A DNA stretch of 7,369 bases from a bacterium (GTDB lineage Bacteria; Desulfobacterota; Anaeroferrophillalia; Anaeroferrophillales; Tharpellaceae): NCBI GenBank assembly GCA_029935295.1, contig JAOZKP010000140.1, forward strand, positions 1-7,369, read 5' to 3'. Position 1 is the stretch's first letter. Every line of letters starts with the position of its first letter. This document shows, one piece after another, positions 1-7,095 of this stretch. Under the pieces are notes generated by a model. It ran no database searches, was not told the origin of the DNA, and was given only the letters and a program-made list of their open reading frames with translations. Position numbers and translations under genes: made by a program.

Positions 1-2
1 AA

Positions 3-31
3 TTGCAAGTTAAAAGTACAATCGTCATACT
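3..31 (+). promoter_or_regulatory. Weak candidate sigma-70 promoter upstream of rsmB
   Basis: A TTGCAA element (3-8, four of six matches to TTGACA) is separated by 17 bases from CATACT (26-31, four of six matches to TATAAT). It lies in an A/T-rich stretch before rsmB. The matches are modest and such pairs occur by chance in A/T-rich DNA. The window edge also hides any upstream gene that could cotranscribe rsmB, so this is only a candidate. Confidence 0.25.
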
Positions 32-81
32 CTGCAAGTACTGTTTTAGAGGTTTCAATTTATGGCTCTCTGTGCTACAAA

Positions 82-1524
82 ATGACTCTTTTGAATAATC
101 TTTTTTTAGAGAGTGGTAGATTTGTGGGCACTGAAAAAACGCGTCATCCAGACAGCATGAGTGATCAGGACATTCGGCGGGTGGTCTGCCAGGTTATCAT
201 GGAGTGGGAAGAGCAGCCGCAGGCGGTTGCGCCGCTACTTGAGAGATCATTAAACAGCGAACCTGCATGTAATCAGGTGCAAAGGGCATTGGCGACCAAT
301 CTTACCTCCGGTGTAATTCGCTGGCAGCGGCGGCTTGACCACTATATTGACAGACTTTTGACCAAGCGCAAAATGGTTCAGCCTGAGGTGAGGAATATTT
401 TGCGTCTGGCTCTTTTTGAACTGGAATTTCCAAATGAAAAATCACGCCCGGAATATGCTGTGGTTTCACAGGCAGTTAATCTGACAAAAATCATAGCTCC
501 GGGCCGGGATGGTTTTGTCAATGGCATTTTGCGCTCGTTTCTTAGGCATGACCCTGCCGATCTCCTGCCCGAAGATAACAACAAACCGAGAAATCTCGCG
601 ATTCGCTACTCACTGCCGGTCTGGCTGGTAAAAAAGTGGCAGGCCGACTGCGGCCCGACTGCGGCAAATTTACTCTGCCACAAAGCCAATCAGTTTCAGG
701 GCACCACTTTTCGCAGCAACCAAATGAAAATTTCCCGGAAAGAGTTTCTTGAGAGCTTTGCCGACGAAAACGATTCCGAAATAAAACTTGAAAAAGGGAT
801 GTTTTCCGAAAACGCCTTCAGTTCTATGCAAGCCGCGCCTCTGCTTAATTCCAAGTGGTTTCATGAGGGTTTTATCAGCGTTCAGGACGAGGGCGCCCAG
901 CTTATCGCTGAGCTTCTGAATCCGCAGCCGGGCGAAATCATTCTCGATGCCTGCGCCGCTCCCGGTGGTAAAAGTGCATATATGGCCGAACTCAGCAATG
1001 ACCAGGCAACAATTATTGCCGCCGATTCAGAACCCGAACGTCTTTTACGCATTTCCGAGACCCGTGCCCGGTTGGAACTCAATTCAATAAAACCGGTCTG
1101 TACTGATTTAACAAAAGCGCTGCCGCCGGAGTTGCCGCAGGCTTATGATGCAATCCTGGTTGATGTCCCCTGTTCCGGACTTGGCGTTATTCGGCGGCGG
1201 GCTGATCTGCGCTGGCGCAAAAGCCTTAAGGAAAGCACTGAGCTTGCCACAATTCAATTGCAAATCCTGACAAACTGTTCTAAATACCTGAAAATCGGGG
1301 GCCGAATTATTTACGCCACCTGCACAACCTGCCGCAATGAAAACCAGGATGTGGTTGCCGAGTTCCTTGCACGAAACCGGAATTTCAGAATTATACCCCA
1401 GACCGAAATTGAACCTGAACGGTTACAGAAACTTATTAATTGTGATAATTTTTTAGAGACCAGCTTTATTGAGGGAGCGCAGATGGACGGTTTTTTTGCC
1501 GCCCTGATAACCCGCACAAGCTGA
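82..1524 (+). CDS. rsmB: 16S rRNA (cytosine-967-C5)-methyltransferase RsmB
   Basis: RsmB (Sun/Fmu family) uses S-adenosylmethionine to methylate C5 of C967 in 16S rRNA during 30S assembly. An N-terminal NusB-like helical RNA-binding domain spans roughly residues 27-155, and the Rossmann-type methyltransferase domain roughly 260-478. The SAM-binding motif I is DACAAPGGK (289-297). Motif IV is DVPCSG with Cys364, and motif VI is YATC with Cys414. In m5C RNA methyltransferases the motif VI cysteine is the nucleophile and the motif IV cysteine helps release product; both are present. The C-terminus (DGFFAALI) matches the family ending. At 480 residues it is longer than E. coli RsmB (429). The first 25 residues show no family similarity and the ATG at 82 has no visible Shine-Dalgarno sequence. 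GTG 124 (purine-rich AGAGAG about 10 nt upstream) or ATG 157 are plausible real starts. rpe follows after 22 nt, suggesting one operon. Confidence 0.95.
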   Translation: MTLLNNLFLESGRFVGTEKTRHPDSMSDQDIRRVVCQVIMEWEEQPQAVAPLLERSLNSEPACNQVQRALATNLTSGVIRWQRRLDHYIDRLLTKRKMVQPEVRNILRLALFELEFPNEKSRPEYAVVSQAVNLTKIIAPGRDGFVNGILRSFLRHDPADLLPEDNNKPRNLAIRYSLPVWLVKKWQADCGPTAANLLCHKANQFQGTTFRSNQMKISRKEFLESFADENDSEIKLEKGMFSENAFSSMQAAPLLNSKWFHEGFISVQDEGAQLIAELLNPQPGEIILDACAAPGGKSAYMAELSNDQATIIAADSEPERLLRISETRARLELNSIKPVCTDLTKALPPELPQAYDAILVDVPCSGLGVIRRRADLRWRKSLKESTELATIQLQILTNCSKYLKIGGRIIYATCTTCRNENQDVVAEFLARNRNFRIIPQTEIEPERLQKLINCDNFLETSFIEGAQMDGFFAALITRTS

Positions 1525-1534
1525 CAAGATAAAA

Positions 1535-1539
1535 AAGGA
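1535..1539 (+). promoter_or_regulatory. Ribosome binding site of rpe
   Basis: AAGGA lies 7 nt before the ATG at 1547, within the 22-nt rsmB-rpe gap. It supports ATG 1547 over the second in-frame ATG at 1553. Confidence 0.6.
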
Positions 1540-1546
1540 AAACGCT

Positions 1547-2200
1547 ATGAGAATGATTGCCCCATCTATATTATCCGCAGATTTCAGTCGTTTAGGAGAA
1601 GAGATCAGAGCCCTTGACCAAGCCGGCGCCGACCTGATTCATATCGATGTAATGGACGGCCACTTCGTACCAAACCTGACGATCGGACCCGGGGTAGTAA
1701 AAGCCCTGCGCCCGCACACGAAACTGCTGTTTGACGTTCATCTTATGATTTCTGAGCCGGAACGCTATATTGATGCGTTTGCCGATGCCGGGGCCGATAT
1801 CATCACGGTACACCAGGAGTCCGGCGCCCACCTCCACCGCTTGATCCAGATGATTAAAGCCCACAATATCAAAGCCGGAGTTTCACTCAACCCGGCCACC
1901 CCGGCAATCATGCTTGAAGATATTATCAGTGAAATCGACCTGGTTTTAGTTATGACGGTAAATCCGGGTTTCGGCGGCCAGGCGATGATCCCCGCAGCCC
2001 TGAAAAAGATCAACCGCATCAAGGAATTTGCCGGAGTGCGCGAACGCGCTCTTTTGATTGAGGTTGACGGTGGCATTAAAGCGGAAACGATTGCCGCAGC
2101 GGAAGCTGCCGGGGTTGATATATTTGTTGCCGGTTCCGCAGTTTTCAAATCAGATAATTATGCCGACAATATTGAGGAATTAAAAAAGGCCGGGGCTTAA
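1547..2200 (+). CDS. rpe: Ribulose-phosphate 3-epimerase
   Basis: This cytosolic TIM-barrel metalloenzyme interconverts D-ribulose 5-phosphate and D-xylulose 5-phosphate in the pentose phosphate and Calvin pathways. The 217-residue product has the normal family length. The family blocks appear in order: IAPSILSADFSRLGEE near the N-terminus, HIDVMDGHFVPN (32-43), DVHLMI (63-68), NPGFGGQ (139-145) and EVDGGI with Asp174. The expected metal ligands are His32, Asp34, His65 and Asp174, with Asp34 and Asp174 as the acid-base pair. AGSAVF near the end belongs to the phosphate-binding part. The gene lies 22 nt after rsmB and probably shares its transcript. Its last codons and stop codon sit inside the terminator hairpin, so the operon ends here. 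No truncation or missing catalytic residue is seen. Confidence 0.97.
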   Translation: MRMIAPSILSADFSRLGEEIRALDQAGADLIHIDVMDGHFVPNLTIGPGVVKALRPHTKLLFDVHLMISEPERYIDAFADAGADIITVHQESGAHLHRLIQMIKAHNIKAGVSLNPATPAIMLEDIISEIDLVLVMTVNPGFGGQAMIPAALKKINRIKEFAGVRERALLIEVDGGIKAETIAAAEAAGVDIFVAGSAVFKSDNYADNIEELKKAGA

Positions 2201-2218
2201 TAGCTCCCGACCTTTTTT
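2182..2218. terminator. Bidirectional intrinsic terminator shared by rsmB-rpe and dnaG-rpoD
   Basis: Six A, then GG, CGGG and GCT form the left arm. The loop is TAAT (2198-2201). The right arm is AGC, CCCG, CC and six T, with one bulged T (2205) and one C/A mismatch (2190/2210). Read on the + strand, the hairpin ends in TTTTTT (2213-2218). Read on the - strand, the complement of the A-run (2187-2182) supplies the U-tract. The rpe stop codon TAA (2198-2200) lies in the loop. The rpoD stop is 40 nt away on the other side, so one element should stop both converging transcripts. Confidence 0.85.
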
Positions 2219-2240
2219 AGAAAATCAGTAATTTTCTGAT
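2219..2240. repeat. A/T-rich inverted repeat between rpe and rpoD
   Basis: AGAAAAT (2219-2225) and ATTTTCT (2231-2237) are perfect inverted repeats around CAGTA. An overlapping pair, ATCAG (2224-2228) and CTGAT (2236-2240), could form instead. The element lies in the rpoD 3' untranslated region, immediately before the shared terminator. It is weak in energy terms and may have no function. Confidence 0.4.
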
Positions 2241-2257
2241 ATCAATCGACTACACCA

Positions 2258-4210
2258 TCAACTCTCGAGAAAGCCGCGCAGTTTCCGACTGCGTGTCGGA
2301 TGGCGCAATTTCCGCAGGGCTTTAGCTTCAATCTGGCGAATCCGCTCACGGGTTACGTCAAAGTCCTGACCGACCTCTTCGAGAGTATGGTCACAACGCT
2401 CACCAATCCCGAAACGAAGCCGCAAGACCTTCTCTTCACGATCTGTCAAACTCCGAAGAACCTGCTGTGTCTGGCCGGCGAGATCGCCTTTCACCACTGA
2501 ATCGAGCGGATTAACCGCCTTTTTATCCTCAATAAAATCACCCAGATGGCTATCTTCTTCCTCACCAATCGGGGTCTCTAAGGAGATCGGCTCTTTCGCA
2601 ATTTTCAAAACTTTTTTGACCTTATCCAAAGCGATATCCATCCGTTCGGCAATCTCTTCCGGGGTCGGTTCGCGGCCGAGTTCCTGGAGCAGAACCCTGG
2701 AGGTACGAATCAGTTTATTGATCGTTTCAATCATATGCACCGGAATCCGGATCGTCCGGGCCTGATCGGCAATCGCCCGGGTTATCGCCTGACGAATCCA
2801 CCAGGTCGCATAGGTACTGAATTTATATCCACGCTGATATTCAAATTTGTCAACCGCCTTCATCAGGCCGATATTACCCTCCTGAATCAGATCCAGAAAC
2901 TGGAGGCCGCGATTGGTATATTTTTTGGCAATGCTGACAACCAAACGCAGATTCGCTTTGATCAACTGATTTTTAGCGGTTTCCGCCTTGCGCTCACCGA
3001 TTGAAATCTGCTGATCAACCCGTTTGAGACTGGAAAGCCCGAGACCGGTGTCATCGCTGATTGTTTTTAATTTTGTCGTCAGATTATCGACCCGAAACCA
3101 GAGATCATCAAAACCATCTTCATCAAGTCCGAACTGTTTGGCAAAAGTAGTCCGCTTCTTTTCATCTTTAACACACTCCTTGCAGGTATTGCGCAGGCTC
3201 CGCAGGCGTGTCTGGTGCCGAGCCTCCAAACGCGCCACCATCTTCTCAAGATTACTCCCCATATCGACATAGCTTTTCAGACTTTCTATTATATCTTCAA
3301 TCACTTCAGGTCTTAATTTAATCGCATAAAACTGATTTACAATTGTCCGCTCGTTGAACTTGATAAGTCCACGCAACGCACTTCTTTTGACCGAAGACTT
3401 TTTCAGTTCCGCATCGGGCCGTTTCAAACGATTACGCAGTTTGCGATTCTCTTCAAAGAGCGCAGTTATACTCTCGATTCCACCGATAATTCTTTCCGTC
3501 AGGGTCTCTTCATTCTGATCCTCTTCATTCTCAGAAGCGATCAACTCGGCAACCTCCAACTGGTCCTCAAGATCATTATCGGTATCAGCAACCACAGTAT
3601 CAGCATCGGCCGCATCATCATCTTCATCTTCGATCGAAACCAAGCCGGAATCGATATCCTCCTCAATTTCAACCTCTTCTTCAATATCCCGACTGATCGC
3701 CTTGACTAAAATCTCTTCTGTAGCAAGTAACTCTCCCAGATATTTCAAACTGTTAACCGTTAAAACCGACTTCAGCAAAGCTTTGACAACCTCGCGCTCG
3801 CCTTCATCTATTTTTTTGGCAATCTCGACTTCGCCCTCACGTGTCAAAAGCGGCACCGAACCCATCTCCCAGAGATACATCCGCACCGGATCGTGGTGAC
3901 GTTCAGAGGAACTTTCCGCAGCCGCCGCTGGCGCTGCCAAAGCCGTGCCGTCCTTACCGGCTTCAGCTTTGACCTGCTTATCGCCGTCAACAACCTCGAT
4001 CCTCATCTCAGCAAACAGTACCAGCATCTCATCAATCTTTTCCGGAGACACGGCTTCCGCCGGCAGGACGTCGTTAATCTGCGCATAAGAGATAAAACCA
4101 TTCTCCTTGCCCTGCAGAATCAACGCTTTTATGTCTTCTGAATTGATAATCGTGTTACCGCTTTTCACATTCTCTACTACCTGTGCCGCACTATTAGATG
4201 ATGCCGACAT
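2258..4210 (-). CDS. rpoD: RNA polymerase primary sigma factor RpoD (sigma-70)
   Basis: This is the housekeeping sigma factor that directs core RNA polymerase to -35/-10 promoters. From the ATG at 4210 it has 650 residues. Region 1.1 covers roughly residues 5-80. Region 1.2 starts at DPVRMYLWEMG (Asp107). A long non-conserved region follows, with a strongly acidic stretch at about 174-235. Region 2 includes NLRLVVSIAKKYTNRGLQFL (Asn420 on) and the -10-binding YATWWIRQAITRAIADQ (Tyr467 on). Region 3 follows, and region 4 holds the -35-binding helix-turn-helix, LEEVG at 610 then FDVTRERIRQIEAKALRKLR. Region 1.1 together with near-invariant regions 2.4 and 4.2 marks a group 1 sigma, not an alternative one. 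A GTG six bases upstream (4216) is in frame, but it overlaps the GAGGTGA ribosome site, which is correctly placed for ATG 4210. The gene is last in the operon, 59 nt after dnaG. Confidence 0.98.
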   Translation of the reverse strand: MSASSNSAAQVVENVKSGNTIINSEDIKALILQGKENGFISYAQINDVLPAEAVSPEKIDEMLVLFAEMRIEVVDGDKQVKAEAGKDGTALAAPAAAAESSSERHHDPVRMYLWEMGSVPLLTREGEVEIAKKIDEGEREVVKALLKSVLTVNSLKYLGELLATEEILVKAISRDIEEEVEIEEDIDSGLVSIEDEDDDAADADTVVADTDNDLEDQLEVAELIASENEEDQNEETLTERIIGGIESITALFEENRKLRNRLKRPDAELKKSSVKRSALRGLIKFNERTIVNQFYAIKLRPEVIEDIIESLKSYVDMGSNLEKMVARLEARHQTRLRSLRNTCKECVKDEKKRTTFAKQFGLDEDGFDDLWFRVDNLTTKLKTISDDTGLGLSSLKRVDQQISIGERKAETAKNQLIKANLRLVVSIAKKYTNRGLQFLDLIQEGNIGLMKAVDKFEYQRGYKFSTYATWWIRQAITRAIADQARTIRIPVHMIETINKLIRTSRVLLQELGREPTPEEIAERMDIALDKVKKVLKIAKEPISLETPIGEEEDSHLGDFIEDKKAVNPLDSVVKGDLAGQTQQVLRSLTDREEKVLRLRFGIGERCDHTLEEVGQDFDVTRERIRQIEAKALRKLRHPTRSRKLRGFLES

Positions 4211-4213
4211 TTT

Positions 4214-4219
4214 CACCTC
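4214..4219 (-). promoter_or_regulatory. Strong Shine-Dalgarno of rpoD that decides its start
   Basis: GAGGTG, followed by AAA and then ATG (4210), matches the anti-Shine-Dalgarno sequence and has the spacing seen in many strong ribosome sites. The in-frame GTG at 4216-4214 is part of this element, so it is unlikely to be the initiator. Confidence 0.75.
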
Positions 4220-4261
4220 ATATCTTAAATTAAATTCTTAAAACTTATATTAAAATTTGAT

Positions 4262-4280
4262 TGCAGGTCTTATTCCTGCA
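4262..4280 (-). repeat. Stem-loop spanning the dnaG stop codon
   Basis: TGCAGG and CCTGCA form a perfect 6-bp inverted repeat around a 7-nt loop (4268-4274). The dnaG stop codon (4272-4270) lies in the loop. On the - strand a very A/T-rich stretch follows, without a clean U-tract, so it is a poor intrinsic terminator. A role in mRNA processing or 3'-end protection at the dnaG-rpoD junction is possible. In E. coli this junction is known to be an RNA processing site, but the equivalence here is inference. Confidence 0.45.
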
Positions 4281-6090
4281 TTAGTCTTTTTTTCAATTCC
4301 ATCTTCTGCCGCAAAAGCGCAAACATCTGCTCTTCATCCTGGCACGTCGTCAGGGCCCGATCCAGATCACGACCAACTGCATTTCCCTGACGTTTACGCA
4401 AACTCATAAAACAGTCACTGACTACTTTGCGGGCTACGGCCAGATCTTCAGCCGGAGCCGGAAGGTGCATGAGTCGGGCGTAGAGTGAAGCCAGCGTGTC
4501 ATCTTCGCCATTGCCGGCCAAGTGCTGTAAGAGATCGCAGTTTCCGGAGGCACACCACTGTTTAAATTCATGAAAAAGACGGGCACAGTCCCGGTTTTCA
4601 ACCAGCGCCTGATAATCATCGCCAAACTCTTCCAGTAAATCCTGATAGAGCAGAAAAGTTGCCAGAACAATCTCATCGGGTAAAGCCACCTGTGATCGGC
4701 CAGCGGCTCCGGCAACCCCGGACGAAGCGGTTCCCGAAGTTTCATTTTGGCCGTTTCTTTCATTTCTGAAGCGCGGATTCTGCCGCAGCCGGCGATACTC
4801 GTCGAGAACAATCTCTTCGGCTAAATGCAGACTTTCAGCGGTTGCCCGCAGGGCCATACCGCGTAAAGGTTCATCCGGCAGCCGGATAATCATCTCGATC
4901 ACCTGCCTTAAGAACTGCAGGCGGTCACTGTAAGCCGCCAAAGATGCCCCTTTCTCCTGCAAAAAAAGATCAAAAAGTGGCATCTGCCGAGTCAAAGCCG
5001 CCTGCAGGCCGGCATCGTCGAGTCCTGCCGCCAGCTGATCCGGATCTTTAATACCTTCCGGTAAAAGTACAATATCCGGCATTATACCGACCGCCATAAA
5101 AAGTGGCAACGAACGAAATGCAGCTGCCTGTCCGGCCTTGTCATTATCAAAGAAAACCGCAACCTTACGGGTATAACGTTTGACTGCGGCGACATTCTCT
5201 TCCGAAAGCGCCGTCCCCAAAGTTGCAACCACGTTATCGATACCACGGAGGTAGAGCGACAGCGCATCCATATAGCCTTCAACAAGAAAGGCGGAACCAA
5301 TTTTACCGATTGCCGGCCGGGCGTGATGAAGATCATACAGAAGCCGCCGTTTATTAAAAATCACCGACTCCGGACTGTTTAAGTATTTCGGTTCACCATC
5401 ACCTAGAGAACGCCCGCCGAAACCGATAACGGTGCCGGAAACGTCACGAATCGGAAATATCAGACGGTCGCGAAAACGGTCATAAGTTCGATTAGTACCC
5501 TCTTTTCTAACTAAAAGCCCAGCCGCCACCGCCACCGACTCCGGAATTTGCCGCCGCTGAAATTCATCTTTCAGGGCCGACCAGGCATCCGGAGCAAAGC
5601 CTAAACCGAATTTTTGCGCTGCCGCCGGAGTAATGCCGCGTTTTTTAAGATAAGCCCCGACTTTGCCATTGAGATTATCCTGTAGTAAACGGGCAAAAAA
5701 GTTCTGGGCACAAGCAGCCGCATTGCTTAAATTTTCACGCTCTGAACGAGCTTTTTCCTGTTCTTTAAGACTTCCCCGCCGGCGCTCATAGGGTGAAATA
5801 TCGATCCCGGTCCGGGTCGCCAGACGAATCAGGGTTTCGGGATAGGAGAGATTCTCGATTCTTTTTAAAAAACCGATCGCGTCGCCACCAACCCCGCAGC
5901 CGAAACAGTGAAAAATCCCTTTACCCTCATGCACCGTAAAAGATGGGGTCTTTTCACCATGAAAAGGACATAGACCTTTATAGTTAACCCCGGCCTTGGT
6001 CAACGCCACATAGTCACTTACCAAGCTGACGATATCAACCCGGGCGCGCAGATCCGCAACAAATTCCGGAGGAAATGAGTATGATGTCAT
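4270..6090 (-). CDS. dnaG: DNA primase DnaG
   Basis: Primase makes the short RNA primers for chromosome replication and acts with the DnaB helicase at the fork. The 606-residue product has the full bacterial architecture. The N-terminal CHC2 zinc-binding domain has ligands Cys41, His44, Cys62 and Cys65 (CPFH...CFGC). The catalytic core contains the TOPRIM fold, with Glu271 in VEGYMD and the metal-binding DND at 315-317. The C-terminal helical region beyond about residue 460 is where DnaB-binding domains lie and is, as usual, poorly conserved. A low-complexity Ser/Gly/Ala linker near residues 450-465 separates core and tail. The N-terminus (PPEFVADLRARVDIVSLV) fits the usual family start, supporting ATG 6090, although no clear Shine-Dalgarno is present. 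Initiation may therefore be coupled to translation of the gene 19 nt upstream. rpoD follows 59 nt downstream in the conserved dnaG-rpoD order. Confidence 0.97.
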   Translation of the reverse strand: MTSYSFPPEFVADLRARVDIVSLVSDYVALTKAGVNYKGLCPFHGEKTPSFTVHEGKGIFHCFGCGVGGDAIGFLKRIENLSYPETLIRLATRTGIDISPYERRRGSLKEQEKARSERENLSNAAACAQNFFARLLQDNLNGKVGAYLKKRGITPAAAQKFGLGFAPDAWSALKDEFQRRQIPESVAVAAGLLVRKEGTNRTYDRFRDRLIFPIRDVSGTVIGFGGRSLGDGEPKYLNSPESVIFNKRRLLYDLHHARPAIGKIGSAFLVEGYMDALSLYLRGIDNVVATLGTALSEENVAAVKRYTRKVAVFFDNDKAGQAAAFRSLPLFMAVGIMPDIVLLPEGIKDPDQLAAGLDDAGLQAALTRQMPLFDLFLQEKGASLAAYSDRLQFLRQVIEMIIRLPDEPLRGMALRATAESLHLAEEIVLDEYRRLRQNPRFRNERNGQNETSGTASSGVAGAAGRSQVALPDEIVLATFLLYQDLLEEFGDDYQALVENRDCARLFHEFKQWCASGNCDLLQHLAGNGEDDTLASLYARLMHLPAPAEDLAVARKVVSDCFMSLRKRQGNAVGRDLDRALTTCQDEEQMFALLRQKMELKKRLMQE

Positions 6091-6109
6091 ATTTTCAGGG
6101 GACCGGAAA

Positions 6110-7003
6110 TCATGAACTTATTTTTAAGGACGGAAAATCATCGAAACTGACCCCGGATTTTTGCGCAGCAAGATCGACGTTCAATCCCGCCAGAGTTCGA
6201 TAGGCGGCAAGATAATCGGGTAATTTCTCGGTTAATGCCGCAATATGGGCAGCAACCGTCTGATCATCACCCCGGACAATCGGACCGGTCAAAGCTTCTG
6301 CCGGCGCAACCCTTTCAAGGTTTTCAAAACTGCCGCGAATCAAAGGCAAAAGCATCTGCCGGGCGGTCTCACTATCAACTCCGATACCCCGCATCATATT
6401 AATTGCCATCTCTTCTAAAGCGATAAAAAAGTTGGAGGATACCACGGCGGCAGCATGGTAGAGAGCTTTGTCTGAAGCATTTAACTGCACCAGGTGGCCG
6501 GCCAGCGCCTCGACAATAAATTCGGCTGTCGGCAAAGCCCTATGATCACCTTCGAAAGAGAAATAGGAGCCCGCCAAACCCTGAACTGCACCGGCAACAT
6601 CAGCCAAACTTTGGAGTGGATGCAAAGAAAAAGTTACAGCTCCGGCCGCGGCCAGAGGCTGCAGAACTGCGGATGTCAGTGAACCACTTAAATGGGCAAA
6701 ATATTGCTGTGACTGCGGGCGTGAATCGGCATCTCTCGACAAAATGGAAATTTCCTGTGCCAGTTCCTGAATATAACGATCCTGAACTGCCAGAAAAACC
6801 AGATCGGCCCCGGCAACCGCATCGTTAAGACTTACCGAAACCCTGATCTTCGCATTAAACTGCTCTTTTAAAAGATTAAGTTTTTCGGAATTACGATCAA
6901 AAACCAGAACTTCACGAAAATTTTGCCGACTTAAGAGAATGGCCAGAGCCGAACCAACCCGACCCGAACCGATGATTGCAACCTTGCTCTTACTAAAACC
7001 CAT
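6110..7003 (-). CDS. Rossmann-like and DUF2520 domain protein (putative NAD(P)-dependent oxidoreductase)
   Basis: This 297-residue protein belongs, by motif recognition, to the Rossmann-like plus DUF2520 family. That family resembles pyrroline-5-carboxylate and ketopantoate reductases, but I know of no settled function for it. The N-terminal dinucleotide-binding fold shows VAIIGSGRVGSALA with GxGxxG at residues 12-17, an acidic residue (Asp36) after the second strand, and ADLVFLAVQD (66-75). Family motifs follow: HLSGSL (104-109), SLHPLQS (126-132), YHAAAVVSSN (182-191) and LTGPIVRGD (238-246) in the helical C-terminal half. No signal peptide or membrane segment is seen, so it is likely cytosolic. 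It is the first structural gene of the dnaG-rpoD operon. Its ATG at 7003 has only a weak ribosome site (CGGA, about 9 nt upstream), 15 nt after a terminator. The stop overlaps ATG 6113 of a tiny ORF. Specific substrate assignment is not supported. Confidence 0.85.
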   Translation of the reverse strand: MGFSKSKVAIIGSGRVGSALAILLSRQNFREVLVFDRNSEKLNLLKEQFNAKIRVSVSLNDAVAGADLVFLAVQDRYIQELAQEISILSRDADSRPQSQQYFAHLSGSLTSAVLQPLAAAGAVTFSLHPLQSLADVAGAVQGLAGSYFSFEGDHRALPTAEFIVEALAGHLVQLNASDKALYHAAAVVSSNFFIALEEMAINMMRGIGVDSETARQMLLPLIRGSFENLERVAPAEALTGPIVRGDDQTVAAHIAALTEKLPDYLAAYRTLAGLNVDLAAQKSGVSFDDFPSLKISS

Positions 7004-7018
7004 AAATCAAATATCCGT

Positions 7019-7052
7019 AAAAAAACAAGAGCCGTCGACAATGCCGACGGCT
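7019..7052 (-). terminator. Intrinsic terminator in the leader of the DUF2520-dnaG-rpoD operon
   Basis: On the - strand AGCCGTCG and CGACGGCT form a perfect 8-bp, G/C-rich stem (7052-7045 with 7037-7030) around a 7-nt loop. CTTG and seven T (7025-7019) follow. This is a canonical rho-independent terminator, though the U-tract starts a few bases after the stem. It ends 15 nt before the DUF2520 start codon and is downstream of a strong promoter, so it would act as an attenuator or as the 3' end of a small RNA. The + strand has no T-tract after the hairpin, so it works in one direction only. Confidence 0.8.
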
Positions 7053-7095
7053 GAAAGTTATTTCATCGTTGAATAAAGCTCAAATTTATAATTAT

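Noticed and set aside
3..98. Open frame ending at 96-98 as the tail of an upstream gene
   Set aside because: The 31 residues show no recognisable similarity and an atypical composition, and they overlap the putative rsmB start; not enough is visible to support a gene.
1765..2148. A 127-codon open frame on the - strand opposite rpe
   Set aside because: It lies entirely antisense to a clear epimerase gene, has no family motif, and its Ala/Ser/Ile/Arg-rich composition is that of a complement of GC-biased codons.
3508..3690. Very acidic stretch in RpoD (about residues 174-235) as a possible insertion
   Set aside because: Acidic non-conserved regions between regions 1.2 and 2 are normal in proteobacterial primary sigma factors.
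2300..4141. Several open frames of 65-89 codons on the + strand, antisense to rpoD
   Set aside because: They are shadows of the rpoD reading frame: no ribosome sites, no recognisable motifs, and full overlap with a highly conserved gene.
4214..4216. GTG as the start codon of rpoD (652 residues)
   Set aside because: It is part of the GAGGTGA Shine-Dalgarno sequence, which is well placed for ATG 4210.
4220..4269. A dedicated rpoD promoter in the dnaG-rpoD gap
   Set aside because: The DNA is A/T-rich, so -10-like hexamers occur, but none is paired with a credible -35 element at 16-18 nt spacing.
4434..4811. A 125-codon open frame on the - strand within dnaG
   Set aside because: It is an alternative frame inside dnaG without domain motifs or a ribosome site; the dnaG frame is intact throughout.
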